A DNA stretch of 64,000 nucleotides from Burkholderia anthina (GCF_001547525.1 NZ_LNJP01000003.1:558001-622000); one strand, 5' to 3'; positions 34,799 through 44,044 are shown, counted from the stretch's first letter. Notes: a model not told the origin generated them from the letters alone. Program-made: numbers and translations.

Positions 34799-36136
34799 TC
34801 AGACGCCGTACGCGCGGCGCAGCAGCGTCAGCGGATGCGCGAGCGGCGCCGGCGGCAGCCCGTTCTCGTCGATGCCCTGCACGATGTGATGGCCGGCGAG
34901 CGCGCAGTCGGACGACACGACATCCGGCCGAGGCTCGGCCATCGCCTTGAACACGGGCGCACCGATCCGCATCGCGTCCGCATGGAATGCCTTCTTCACG
35001 CCGAACGTGCCCGCGTGGCCCGAGCAGCGCTCGACGACGTTCACGCGCGTGTCGGGCACGAGCGACAGTGCATCGGCCGTCTTGCGGCCGATGTTCTGCA
35101 CGCGCGCATGGCACGGCACGTGATACGACACGGTGCCGAGGCCCGTCTTGAAATCGGTCTTCAGCAGCCCGTCGCGATGCCGCGCGATCACGTATTCGAA
35201 CGGATCCCAGAACGCGTCGGCCACCGCGCGCACGGCTGCGTCGCCGGGGAACATCAGCGGCAGCTCGCTCTTGTACATCAGCACGCAGCTCGGGATCGCG
35301 CCGATCAGCGCATAGCCTTCGCGCGCATAGCGCTCGAGCACCGGAATGTTCACCGCCTTCTTCGCGGCGACGCCGTCGAGATTGCCCTGCTCGAGCAACG
35401 GCATCCCGCAGCAGGCTTCGCGCGCGACGAGCTCGTACGGGATCTCGTTGTGCGCGAGGATCGCGAGCAGGTCGTGGCCGATCCCCGGCTCGTTGAAATT
35501 CACGTAGCACGTCGCGTAGATCGCGACCTTGCCGGGCGTGCGCTCGCCGTCGCGCACCGGCGGGCCGTCCGAGCGCCGAGCGGCGCGCCGGAACTTGCGC
35601 GGTGCGAATTCCGGCAGCCACGCGTGGCGATCGACGCCGAGCGCCGCTTCGAGCGCATGGCGCGCGGGCGGCGTGCGGTTCACCGCGTTGACCGCCTGCG
35701 TGACGACCGGAATGCCGGCGAAATGGCCGAGCGCATCGGTATTCGACAGCACCTTGTCGCGCAGCGTCGCTTCGCCGCGCTTGTAACGCGCCGCCTTGCC
35801 GCGCAGCATCAGGTGCGGGAAATCGACGTTCCATGCGTGCGGCGGCACGTACGGGCATTTCGTCATGTAGCAGAGGTCGCACAGGTAGCACTGGTCGACG
35901 ACCTTGCCGAACGCAGCCTTCGGCACTTCCTCGACGTCACCCGCCGCCGTGTCGTCGACCAGATCGAACAGCGCCGGAAACGCGCCGCACAGCGACACGC
36001 AGCGCCGGCAGCCGGCGCAGATGTCGAATACGCGCGTCATTTCTGCGTCGATCGCGGCCTGGTCGTAGAATGCTTCGGACTGCCAGTCGAGCGGATGCCG
36101 GGTCGGCGCTTCGAGACTGCCTTCCTTGTGGGGCAT
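34799..36136 (-). CDS. GlpC/heterodisulfide reductase-like iron-sulfur protein (CCG domains)
   Basis: A 445-residue iron-sulfur oxidoreductase subunit. Two 4Fe-4S motifs are near the N-terminus: CAGCRRCVSLC (about 40-50) and CYLCDLCYMTKCP (about 83-95). The first lacks the usual Pro after the last Cys. Two CCG domains follow, marked by ATCYVNFNEPG...ACCGMPLLEQGN and by YHVPCHARVQNIG...CSGHAGTFG. Such proteins accept electrons for flavoprotein dehydrogenases or disulfide reductases. The partner is not evident; the operon links it to rubrerythrin and DUF3501. Start ATG is preceded by GGAGGG. Confidence 0.87.
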   Translation of the reverse strand: MPHKEGSLEAPTRHPLDWQSEAFYDQAAIDAEMTRVFDICAGCRRCVSLCGAFPALFDLVDDTAAGDVEEVPKAAFGKVVDQCYLCDLCYMTKCPYVPPHAWNVDFPHLMLRGKAARYKRGEATLRDKVLSNTDALGHFAGIPVVTQAVNAVNRTPPARHALEAALGVDRHAWLPEFAPRKFRRAARRSDGPPVRDGERTPGKVAIYATCYVNFNEPGIGHDLLAILAHNEIPYELVAREACCGMPLLEQGNLDGVAAKKAVNIPVLERYAREGYALIGAIPSCVLMYKSELPLMFPGDAAVRAVADAFWDPFEYVIARHRDGLLKTDFKTGLGTVSYHVPCHARVQNIGRKTADALSLVPDTRVNVVERCSGHAGTFGVKKAFHADAMRIGAPVFKAMAEPRPDVVSSDCALAGHHIVQGIDENGLPPAPLAHPLTLLRRAYGV

Positions 36137-36262
36137 GGGGCCCTCCAGCGTGGCGCGCATGCGCGCGGACGCGCCGCCCGTGTAGTGCGGGCAGCGAGCG
36201 GCGCACGGCCGCCGGCCGGCGAAATTTTCCGACCGGGCCGTGCGGCCTTGCAGGCGGCCGCG

Positions 36263-36685
36263 TCAGTCGACGAGTGCGTCCAGCGCCTTCGTATAGCGGT
36301 TAGCGTGACTGCGTTCGGCCTTCGCGAGCGTCTCGAACCAGTTCGCGATTTCGTCGAAGCCTTCTTCGCGCGCCGCCTTCGCCATGCCCGGATACATGTC
36401 GGTGTATTCGTGCGTTTCGCCGGCGATCGCCGATTCGAGGTTCAGCCGCGACGAGCCGAACGGCAAGCCCGTCGCCGGATCGCCGACTGCTTCGAGATAT
36501 TCGAGGTGACCGTGCGCATGGCCGGTTTCGCCTTCGGCGGTCGAGCGGAACAGCGCGGCGACGTCGTTCTGCCCCTCGACGTCGGCCTTCGAAGCGAAAT
36601 ACAGATAGCGCCGGTTCGCCTGCGATTCGCCCGCGAATGCGGCCTTCAGGTTGGCTTCGGTTTTGCTGCCCTTGAGTTGAGCCAT
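36263..36685 (-). CDS. Rubrerythrin-family protein without rubredoxin domain
   Basis: A 140-residue ferritin-like di-iron protein. It has the E-x-x-H pairs of rubrerythrin: AGESQANRRY, EGETGHAHGH, AGETHEY and KAERSHANRY, which would form the oxo-bridged di-iron site that reduces hydrogen peroxide. The C-terminal rubredoxin Cys4 domain of classical rubrerythrins is absent, so electrons must come from a separate donor. The iron-sulfur protein encoded 126 bases downstream is a plausible donor or part of the path. Start ATG is at the family N-terminus. Confidence 0.88.
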   Translation of the reverse strand: MAQLKGSKTEANLKAAFAGESQANRRYLYFASKADVEGQNDVAALFRSTAEGETGHAHGHLEYLEAVGDPATGLPFGSSRLNLESAIAGETHEYTDMYPGMAKAAREEGFDEIANWFETLAKAERSHANRYTKALDALVD

Positions 36686-36982
36686 TTGCGCCTCCGTTCG
36701 AGTCGGCGCGGCCGCGTGCGACGCCGGGCCGATCAGATATGTGGGGAACGATGCCGCGCCGGGCGCGCATCGTGCTCTTCAATCTAGGCGCTCGCGTCCG
36801 CATCACCCAATAGGCTTTTTCAATGCGGGCGATAGCGATCGACCGATGGCGGGGCGAACGGTCGTGCGAATGCGCGTGCGGCATGCCGCACGACCGGCGA
36901 GGCATCGCGCCGCGCAGGGAAAAATCCCGCCGCGGGCGCGATGCGTGCCCGGCCCGCCGCGCGCGGACCGGGCAACCGACGT
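36686..36982. other. Gap between rubrerythrin operon and TpsA gene
   Basis: About 300 bases holding the promoter of the rubrerythrin operon and the 3' flank of the leftward TpsA gene. No gene, terminator with T-tract, or recognised operator was seen. Confidence 0.35.
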
Positions 36983-39733
36983 TTACCGAACCTCGTCGGC
37001 AGGCAACGGACGCGCCATGTAGCTGACGATGCGCCCCGGCCCCGACGCACGGCCCACGCTCGACACGTTGCCGTGGCTGCTCGTGACGCCCGACCACCCG
37101 TTGTACAGGCGGCCGGCCACGAACACCGAATCGCCGCCGTGCAACGTGCCGTTGTTGGTCACATTGCCCATGACCTTGACGTCGCCGGCGTCGATCGTGC
37201 CGCCGTTGGTCACGTTGCCCATCGCGGCAAGCTGCTTCTGCGCACGCAGCGTGCCGTTGTTGGTCGTGTTGCCCATGACCTTGACGTCGCCGGCGTCGAT
37301 CATGCCGCCGTTGGCCACGTTGCCCATCGCGGAAAGCAGCTTCTGCGCACGCAGCGTGCCGTTGTTGGTCGTGTTGCCCATGACCTTGACGTCGCCGCCG
37401 TCGATCATGCCGCCGTTGGCCACGTTGCCCATCGCGGCAAGCAGCTTCTGCGCACGCAGCGTGCCGTTGTTGGTCGTGTTGCCCGTGACCCGAACGTCGC
37501 GCCCGCTGACGACGCTGTCGGCGTCGACGTTGCTCAGCCGGCCATCGATCTCGAGCGCGCCGTCGCTGTGCAGCGTGCCGGCATTGGTCACGTTGCCGGC
37601 CACTCTGACGCTGCGCCCGTGCACGGAGCCGTCGTTGTCGAGGCGGCCGGCCACGTCGACGATACCGCCGCTGACCGTGCCGTGATTGTCGAGCGCGCTC
37701 GAAACCGACAATGCCCCGCCTTGCAGCCGCCCGCTGGACTCGACCGTCGCCTTGCCGCTCGATGCGAGCGACACGCTGCCGGCCGACGCGTCGACCGTGC
37801 CGGCGATCCTGACGCCGGTTTTCGCCGACGCGCCGATCAGCGCGATCTCGTCCGCCCGCAGGCTGCCCGCTTCGGACACGTCGATCGCCGCGGCCGGCGC
37901 CTTGCCGCTTGCCGCGCCGGAAAGCGTCTGCCGGTTCGATTGCTCGATCGCCGCCGTGCCTTGATGCGCGATCGCGACGAGCTTCTTCGCTTGCACCGCC
38001 GCGTCGACCTTCAGGCCGCGCGACACGAGATCGAGCTGGTTCGCGTCACGTGCGTCGAGCCCGGCGCCTTCGATCGCGATGCGACCGTTGTCGGTCCGGA
38101 ACCGTGCGACATGACCGTCCTCGTCGAATTCCGTCGTGCCCGCGACGAGCGACACGCGGTTCGCGTTGATGAAGCTCGCGCCGTTCACGCTGATTCCGTT
38201 CGGGTTCGCGACGATCACGCGCGCCTGCTGGCCCGCGACTTCCGTGGCCCCGGCCAGCACCGACGCGTTGCCGCCTGTCACCTGGTTCAGGATGACCTGC
38301 GCCGATCGTCCGCCGAGCCGCGCGTTGCCGTCGATGCCGCCCGCCAGTTGCGTGGTCGCGCCATTCACGCTGTTGTTCAGCACGAGCCCCTTCGAACCGA
38401 CGTTGTAGTCGAGGAAGCGGTTCGCGGAAATGCCCGCGACGTCCGGCGCGTTGATGTCGACGAGCGGCGTGCCGTTCGACGCGACGCCGAGAATCGGGCG
38501 ATTGGCGGCGGCCGGGTCGACGACGAGTTTCGGGTTCGTTTCCGCGACCGGCGGTTCCGGGTTTACCGGCGGCTTCGTTTCCGCGACCGGCGGCTCCGGG
38601 TTCACCGGCGGCTTCGTTTCCGCGACCGGCGGCTCCGGGTTCACCGGCGGCTTCGTTTCCGCGACCGGCGGCTCCGGGCTCACCGGCGGCTTCGTTTCCG
38701 CGACCGGCGGCTCCGGGCTCACCGGCGGCTTCGTCGCCTCGCCATCGTCCGTCCAGTTTCCGCCCAACTGCAGCCCGGACGGAACCGAAAGCGTCCCCGC
38801 GTTCAGCGATCCGCCGTTCGAAAGCCGGACCCGGCCATCCGACAGCAACTTGATCGAACCCGTGAGCGCCTCGACCTTGCCCGAGATATTGATGCCGACG
38901 CCCGCCGACGTGCCGCGCATGACGATCGAATCCTCTCCATGCACGCTGCCGAGCTGCGACACGTCGATCGCGACGCGCGGCGCCTCCCCGCTCGTCGATG
39001 CATCGAACGACATCGCCTGAGGATTCTCGATGGCCGCCGTGCCTTGCTGCGCGACCGCGACCAGCTTCTTCGCTTGCAACGCGGCGTTCACCTTCAGGCC
39101 GCGCGACACGAGATCGAGCTGATCCAGATTGCGCGCGTCAAGCCCCGCGCCATCGATCGTGATGCGCCCGTTCTCCGTCCGGAACCGTGCGACATGGCCG
39201 TCCTCGTCAAATTCCGTCGTGCCCGCGACGAGCGACACGCGGTTCGCGTTGATGAAGCTCGCGCCGTTCACGCTGATTCCGTTCGGGTTCGCGACGATCA
39301 CGCGCGCCTGCTGGCCCGCGACTTCCGTGGCCCCCGCCAGCATCGACGCGTTGCCGCCCGTCACCTGGTTCAGGATGACCTGCGCCGATCGGCCGCCGAG
39401 CCGCGCGTTGCCGTCGATGCCGCCCGCCAGTTGCGTGTTCGCGCCATTCACGCTGTTGTTCAGCACAAGCCCCTTCGAACCGACGTTGTAGTCGAGGAAG
39501 CGGTTCGCGGAAATGCCCGCGGCGTCCGGTGCGTTGATGTCGACGAGCGGCGTACCGTTCGGCGCGACGCCGAGGATCGGGCGATTGGCGGCGTTCGGAT
39601 CGACGACGAGCGGCGGTTGCGCGAACGTCGGCTGCGCCGCGAGGATCGGCATCGCGAGCGTCAGCGCCGCGGCGAGCGTGGTGCGCGCGGATGGCGTAGC
39701 CGCGCGCGGGCGGTGATGGTGTTGACGTTTCAT
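36983..39733 (-). CDS. TpsA exoprotein (FHA-type haemagglutinin) with duplicated TPS domain
   Basis: A 916-residue filamentous-haemagglutinin-like protein. A Sec signal peptide (about 1-39, ending ...AQPTFAQ) leads to a TPS secretion domain with NQVTGG and NPNGI motifs (about 42-232 at highest similarity, domain to about 325). Five 13-residue TKPPVxPEPPVAE repeats (about 334-398) form a Pro-rich linker. A second copy of the TPS domain follows (about 403-690). The C-terminal third has filamentous beta-helix repeats, including three 35-residue units. It is short for the family and has no recognisable CdiA toxin or cysteine-protease end. It would be exported by the adjacent TpsB and act as an adhesin. 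Confidence 0.87.
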   Translation of the reverse strand: MKRQHHHRPRAATPSARTTLAAALTLAMPILAAQPTFAQPPLVVDPNAANRPILGVAPNGTPLVDINAPDAAGISANRFLDYNVGSKGLVLNNSVNGANTQLAGGIDGNARLGGRSAQVILNQVTGGNASMLAGATEVAGQQARVIVANPNGISVNGASFINANRVSLVAGTTEFDEDGHVARFRTENGRITIDGAGLDARNLDQLDLVSRGLKVNAALQAKKLVAVAQQGTAAIENPQAMSFDASTSGEAPRVAIDVSQLGSVHGEDSIVMRGTSAGVGINISGKVEALTGSIKLLSDGRVRLSNGGSLNAGTLSVPSGLQLGGNWTDDGEATKPPVSPEPPVAETKPPVSPEPPVAETKPPVNPEPPVAETKPPVNPEPPVAETKPPVNPEPPVAETNPKLVVDPAAANRPILGVASNGTPLVDINAPDVAGISANRFLDYNVGSKGLVLNNSVNGATTQLAGGIDGNARLGGRSAQVILNQVTGGNASVLAGATEVAGQQARVIVANPNGISVNGASFINANRVSLVAGTTEFDEDGHVARFRTDNGRIAIEGAGLDARDANQLDLVSRGLKVDAAVQAKKLVAIAHQGTAAIEQSNRQTLSGAASGKAPAAAIDVSEAGSLRADEIALIGASAKTGVRIAGTVDASAGSVSLASSGKATVESSGRLQGGALSVSSALDNHGTVSGGIVDVAGRLDNDGSVHGRSVRVAGNVTNAGTLHSDGALEIDGRLSNVDADSVVSGRDVRVTGNTTNNGTLRAQKLLAAMGNVANGGMIDGGDVKVMGNTTNNGTLRAQKLLSAMGNVANGGMIDAGDVKVMGNTTNNGTLRAQKQLAAMGNVTNGGTIDAGDVKVMGNVTNNGTLHGGDSVFVAGRLYNGWSGVTSSHGNVSSVGRASGPGRIVSYMARPLPADEVR
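37166..37480 (-). repeat. Three 105-bp tandem repeats in the TpsA gene
   Basis: Each unit encodes 35 residues starting N-T-T-N-N-G-T-L and ending G-D-V-K-V-M-G. Copies differ by only a few residues. The repeat fits a filamentous beta-helix and may vary in copy number. Confidence 0.85.
37955..38527 (-). repeat. Second copy of duplicated TPS-domain DNA
   Basis: About 570 bases nearly identical to 39038-39610, offset by 361 codons. Most differences are single-base, which suggests recent duplication or gene conversion. Confidence 0.85.
38540..38734 (-). repeat. Five 39-bp tandem repeats (Pro-rich linker)
   Basis: Each unit encodes TKPPVSPEPPVAE or TKPPVNPEPPVAE. It joins the two TPS domains and is a likely site of slippage. 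Confidence 0.9.
39038..39610 (-). repeat. First copy of duplicated TPS-domain DNA
   Basis: Partner of 37955-38527. It encodes the TPS domain directly after the signal peptide. Confidence 0.85.
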
Positions 39734-39899
39734 GGTCTTCTCGGTTTCCTGTAGATGAAAAAGCGGGCGCGGCGCAAGCCACGCCGGGCCTGGCCGGTCC
39801 GTCGATCGGCCGCTGGATGAGCGTGCGTACTTACATGGTGATTGCCTCCGTGAGGTTCAGGGGTTCGGCGGCTCGGGGCACGGCTGCACGCCGCCGCGA

Positions 39900-41663
39900 T
39901 CAGAAACGGCTCGTGACGGACACATCGAACGTGGGTTGGGCGGTTCGCAGCGCGCCGGGCTTGCGAAGCGGCATGCCGAGCGCGACGTCGTAGCCGAACA
40001 TCCGGTAGCCGCCGCGCACGCCGAGCGCGGCGCCGATCAGCGTGCGCCCTTCCCGGCCCGCGCCTTCGCGCGAACCCGCGCCCGTGACGAGCCCGGCGTC
40101 GAGCGCGACATAAGCCTCCTGCGCGCCGAACCACGGCGTGGCCAGCTCGTTGCGCCAGAACCAGCCGCTGTCTCCCGCGAGCGTCCGGTTGCCGTCGAAG
40201 CCGCGCACCGTGTAGCGGCCGCCGATCTGCAGGTATTCGGTCGACGGCAGCGCGCCGGGCGCGTACTGGAGCTGGAGGAAGCCGCGATAGCCGAACGGAC
40301 GCGCGCCGATCCGGAACGGCGCGTCGGCGCCGAGCGCCGCGGTGTACACGCGATAGCGGCCGTCCCATCCGGTCTGTCCGTTGACGCGCCCGGGGAAGGC
40401 GCTCAACCCGGCGAGGCTGGCGCGCATGCCGACGCTCGCGTCGACGGTCGCGCGCGCGAACTTCTCGCGATGCGCCGCGCTCACTTCGTAGCTGACGATG
40501 TCATGACGGAACACGTCGAGTTCGATCGGACCGAACCACGAGCGATCCTCGCGGCGGGCGAGCCTGAAGCGCAGCGTGGTCTTGCCGTGGCCGGAGCGAT
40601 ACGGCACGTAGCCGACGCCGGCTTCATAGCGGCGGGTCCGCTGGCCGAACGGCGGCACGACCACGCCGGGCAGATCGGCCACCAGCGTCTGCCGGCTCGA
40701 CCATTCGCTGACGCCGAGCGAAAACGACGCATAACCGATCGGCACGTTCCATGCGGCGCTTTTTGCCTGCGAGCCGAGCGACTTGTTGCGCAGCGCGGCG
40801 TCGGTGTTGTAGGTGACGATCAGTTGATCGTAGAGCCGCAGCGGCGAATCGATCGACACGATCGCGCCGAGCTGGTCGCGGCCGGTTGCGTCCAGCCCGC
40901 CGTTGTCGGCCGTCGCGACGAAACGAATGCGGCGCGCATCGTCCGGATGGCGGACGACGATGTCGGTGTCGCCCGTCAACGCGCCGGGCACCAGATCGAA
41001 TGCGGTGGCCGCCTGGCCGGGCAGGCGGCGCACGTTCTCGAGCGCCTGATCGAGATCGCGCACGTTCAGCAACGCATGCGCGCCGCGCGGAAACACGATG
41101 GGCGTCCAGCCGAGCCGGCCGCGCGCATCGTCGATCGCGCCGATGCGGCCGGGCAGCACCTCGACGATCAGGCGGCCGGTCGACAGATCCTGCGGCGGAA
41201 TGCTGACGAGCGACGTGATGTAGCCGCGCGCGACGAGACGCCGCCCGACCCACTCGCGCAGCAGGCTCAAGCCGTTCTGGCCGATGCACGCGCGCTTGAT
41301 CGGCACGGCGTCGGGCAGCCACGGAAAAGCATCGGCGCCCCGCCACTCGATCGCATGAATATCGAAACACGGTGTTTCCGCGGGGAAGCGAAGCGTATCG
41401 GATTTGCTCGACGCCTTCGCGGACAGCACGTCCGGCCGGTCGAGCATCTGCTGCCTGAGCTCGTCGAGCTGTTGCGCCTGGTATCGCGGCGCACTCATGG
41501 GCTGCGCGCCGGACTCCGGTGTCCGCGCCGTCGCGGCAACGGCAAACGCCGGCAGACTCGCGGCACATAGCGCGCGAGCTGTGAATGCGATAAATGCAGC
41601 GGCGCGCTGCGCCTCGGCGGACCGAGTCGGATCACTGCATTTTTTGTTAAATGTCCTTAACAC
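39900..41663 (-). CDS. TpsB outer-membrane transporter (FhaC/ShlB family)
   Basis: A 587-residue two-partner secretion translocator. An N-terminal signal region (about 20-45) is followed by a helix-rich linker, a POTRA_2 domain (about 95-170, FDIHAIEWRG...CIGQNGLSLL), a second POTRA/ShlB segment (VEVLPGRIGAI) and a 16-strand barrel domain. The L6 hairpin motif appears as VRGFDG (about 485-490), and the protein ends in Phe (SVTSRF), as needed for BAM insertion. Its partner TpsA is encoded 166 bases downstream. The start is GTG with AGGA five bases before it. Confidence 0.88.
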   Translation of the reverse strand: MLRTFNKKCSDPTRSAEAQRAAAFIAFTARALCAASLPAFAVAATARTPESGAQPMSAPRYQAQQLDELRQQMLDRPDVLSAKASSKSDTLRFPAETPCFDIHAIEWRGADAFPWLPDAVPIKRACIGQNGLSLLREWVGRRLVARGYITSLVSIPPQDLSTGRLIVEVLPGRIGAIDDARGRLGWTPIVFPRGAHALLNVRDLDQALENVRRLPGQAATAFDLVPGALTGDTDIVVRHPDDARRIRFVATADNGGLDATGRDQLGAIVSIDSPLRLYDQLIVTYNTDAALRNKSLGSQAKSAAWNVPIGYASFSLGVSEWSSRQTLVADLPGVVVPPFGQRTRRYEAGVGYVPYRSGHGKTTLRFRLARREDRSWFGPIELDVFRHDIVSYEVSAAHREKFARATVDASVGMRASLAGLSAFPGRVNGQTGWDGRYRVYTAALGADAPFRIGARPFGYRGFLQLQYAPGALPSTEYLQIGGRYTVRGFDGNRTLAGDSGWFWRNELATPWFGAQEAYVALDAGLVTGAGSREGAGREGRTLIGAALGVRGGYRMFGYDVALGMPLRKPGALRTAQPTFDVSVTSRF

Positions 41664-41916
41664 TCGAATCCTGCCAATCTCGCGGCCCGTGAATCAAGCG
41701 CGGATTATGCGGAGTCGAATAATCGACGTTCAAGCCAAAACAACGTCTTGAAATTAAATTCGTATTTGTCCCATTATCTCAATCGAGCAAATAGGACATT
41801 TCAGTGATCTCGTCGGGACATTGGCTTGATTGGGTTGGCTGCGAGCGTCAAGCGTCGTCGCACCCGAATCAGTCGGATTGGAACGCCGGACGCACATCGG
41901 CGACGCGCGCTTGCGC
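41664..41916. other. Control region upstream of the tps operon
   Basis: An AT-rich 250-base stretch between the TpsB start and the end of the ECF sigma gene. Short repeated elements of the form GGACATT are seen (around 41800 and 41816, and inverted near 41650), but no clear promoter can be named. Confidence 0.35.
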
Positions 41917-43185
41917 TCACGCATCCATCGCGCGCTTGAGCAGCAATTCGCGCTCGCGCTCGTTGCGCGTCAGTTCCGCCGCGCGGCGGAATTCCAGCTT
42001 GGCCTCGTCGGCGCGGCCGAGCTTCGCGAGCAGATCGCCGCGCACGCTCGGCAGCCAGTGATAGCGCGCGAGCGCCGGATCGTCGCGCAGCACGTCGACG
42101 AGTTCGAGCGCCGCGGCCGGCCCGAACGCCATCCCCACCGCCACCGCGCGATTCAGCTCGACGACCGGCGACGGCGCGACTTCGGCAAGCGCGTCGTACA
42201 GCGCGACGATCTGCGCCCAGTCCGTGTCCGCCGCCTGCCGCGCACGCGCGTGACACGCGGCGAGCGCGGCTTGCAGCGCATACGGCCCGCGCACGCCGCC
42301 GAGCTTCGTCGCCCGCTCCAGTGCCGCGAGGCCGCGCCGGATCAGCAACGGATCCCAGCGGCTGCGGTCCTGGTCGAGCAGCAGCACGGGCCGGCCCTGC
42401 GCATCGATGCGTGCGTGCATGCGCGACGCCTGCAGCTCCATCAGCGCGACGAGCCCGAGCACTTCGCTTTCGTCCGGCGCGAGCCCGGCCAGCACGCGGC
42501 CGAGCCGCAACGCCTCGTCGCATAGCGCCGGACGCATCCAGTCGTCGCCCGCCGTCGCCGCATGACCTTCGTTGAACACGAGGTAGATCACTTCGAGCAC
42601 CGACGCGAGCCGCGCGGGCCGCGCATCGGCGGCCGGCACCTCGAACGGCACGTGCGCCGCCGCGAGCGTGCGCTTCGCGCGCACGATCCGCTGCGCGATC
42701 GTCGGCTCGGGCGTCAGGAACGCACGCGCGATCTCGCCCGTCGTCAGGCCGCCCAGCAGCCGCAGCGTCAGCGCGACGCGCGCGTCGGTCGACAGCACCG
42801 GGTGGCACGACGTGAAGATCAGCCGCAGCAGATCGTCGCCGATGTCGTCGTCGCGCGCGTCGGCGAGCGCGTCCGCGATGTCGGGGACGACATGCGCGTC
42901 GAGCGCGTCCATCTCGTGACCGAGCTGGTCGCGCTTCGCCGCATGAAGCGACTCCTGCCGGACCCGGTCGAGCGCGCGACGCTTCACGGCCGTCATCAGC
43001 CACGCGGCCGGGTTGTCGGGCACGCCGTCGACGGGCCAGTGCTCGAGCGCGGCGACGAGCGTGTCCTGCGCCAGCTCCTCGGCCACGCCGACGTCGCGCA
43101 CCACGCGCGCGGCGCGCGCGATGATCTTCGGCGCCTCGATTCGCCAGACCGCCTCGATCGCACGATGCGTCGCCTCATGCGTCAC
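41917..43185 (-). CDS. ECF sigma factor of the ECF42 type with C-terminal extension
   Basis: A 422-residue sigma factor. Sigma region 2 spans about 10-80 (VAEELAQDTLVAALEHWP, then PAAWLMTAVKRRALDRVRQ) and region 4 spans about 120-170 (LRLLGGLTTGEIARAFLTPEPTIAQRIVRAKR). A long C-terminal domain (about 190-422) has the YLVFNEGH motif and TPR-like helices, as in SigJ/ECF41-42 proteins. ECF42 factors are known to be linked to YCII/DGPF proteins instead of an anti-sigma factor, and two such genes lie just upstream. The GTG start overlaps the VOC gene stop (GTGA). Confidence 0.87.
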   Translation of the reverse strand: MTHEATHRAIEAVWRIEAPKIIARAARVVRDVGVAEELAQDTLVAALEHWPVDGVPDNPAAWLMTAVKRRALDRVRQESLHAAKRDQLGHEMDALDAHVVPDIADALADARDDDIGDDLLRLIFTSCHPVLSTDARVALTLRLLGGLTTGEIARAFLTPEPTIAQRIVRAKRTLAAAHVPFEVPAADARPARLASVLEVIYLVFNEGHAATAGDDWMRPALCDEALRLGRVLAGLAPDESEVLGLVALMELQASRMHARIDAQGRPVLLLDQDRSRWDPLLIRRGLAALERATKLGGVRGPYALQAALAACHARARQAADTDWAQIVALYDALAEVAPSPVVELNRAVAVGMAFGPAAALELVDVLRDDPALARYHWLPSVRGDLLAKLGRADEAKLEFRRAAELTRNERERELLLKRAMDA

Positions 43186-43598
43186 GACGCCTGCCCCTGG
43201 GCGGACGCCTCCAGCGGCATGGCCATCAGCTCCCACGTGTGGCCGTCGGGATCGGTGAACCCGTGGCCGTACATGTTCGGGTACTCGCGCGGCGCCTGCG
43301 GCGCGGCCCCGCCGGCCGCCAGCGCCTTCGCGACGAGCCCGTCGACTTCGGCACGGCTGTCGCACGACAGGCACGACAACACCTGGATGTGCGTGGCCGG
43401 ATCGATGATGGTCTTGTCGGTGAAGGTCTGGAAAAACGGCCGCACGAGCAGCATCGCGAAGATCGCGTCGCTGATCTTGATGCAGGCGGCCTGATCGTTG
43501 GTATAGGCCGGCACGACTTCGAAGCCGAGCGCCTGGTAGAACGTCTTCGCGCGCGGCAGGTCGGCTACCGGCAGGTTGATGAAAACCATCTTGTGCAT
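43182..43598 (-). CDS. VOC family (glyoxalase-like) protein
   Basis: A 138-residue vicinal-oxygen-chelate fold protein. It begins with the typical MVFINLPVADLPRAKTFYQALGF and ends with YGHGFTDPDGHTWELMAM, a paired beta-alpha-beta-beta-beta module with potential metal ligands at the closing Glu. It resembles the extradiol-dioxygenase/glyoxalase-like group often found beside YCII proteins and ECF sigma genes. The reaction is unknown. It is coupled to the sigma gene by overlap and follows the YCII gene after 26 bases. Confidence 0.85.
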   Translation of the reverse strand: MHKMVFINLPVADLPRAKTFYQALGFEVVPAYTNDQAACIKISDAIFAMLLVRPFFQTFTDKTIIDPATHIQVLSCLSCDSRAEVDGLVAKALAAGGAAPQAPREYPNMYGHGFTDPDGHTWELMAMPLEASAQGQAS

Positions 43599-43624
43599 GA
43601 CGGGTGCTCCCGGTGAGGTTGGAT

Positions 43625-44044
43625 TCAGGCGTGGCTGCGGCCGACGTGGAGATCGCGGAACCGCTCGACCGCGTCGCTCGGCGTGAGGTCGTCGAGCTCG
43701 AACAGCGGCCGCACCTCGATCTCGCAATCGAGCTCGGCGCCGAACGGCGCGGGAAACCGGCGCGTCCATTCGAGCGCCTCGTCGCGCGAGCGCACCTGGA
43801 TCAGCGTATAGCCGGCGATCAGCTCCTTCGTCTCGGCGAACGGGCCGTCGATCACCGTGCCCTTGCCGCCCGCGTAGCGCACGCGCCAGCCATGGGCGCT
43901 CGGCCTCAGGCCGTTGGCGTCGAGCAGCACGCCGGCTTTCGCGAGTTCCTCGTGATAGACCGTCATCGCCTCGACCAGCCGGTTGTCCGGCAACGCGTCG
44001 GATTCGCTGACGGCGTTCGCCCGGATCATGATCATGAATCGCAT
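43625..44044 (-). CDS. YCII-related (DGPF-domain) protein
   Basis: A 139-residue small protein. It has the hallmark DGPFAETKELIAGY segment (about residues 75-88), which gives the family its name, and an N-terminal MRFMIMIRANAVSESD. YCII proteins have a ferredoxin-like fold with a possible His/Asp site; no activity is proven for this group. It is the second gene in the four-gene ECF42 operon. Start ATG is preceded by AAGGAGC. Confidence 0.87.
   Translation of the reverse strand: MRFMIMIRANAVSESDALPDNRLVEAMTVYHEELAKAGVLLDANGLRPSAHGWRVRYAGGKGTVIDGPFAETKELIAGYTLIQVRSRDEALEWTRRFPAPFGAELDCEIEVRPLFELDDLTPSDAVERFRDLHVGRSHA

Noticed and set aside
37166..38734. Regular tandem repeats that could suggest a CRISPR array
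   Set aside because: Units are in-frame multiples of three inside an intact coding sequence and there are no unique spacers.
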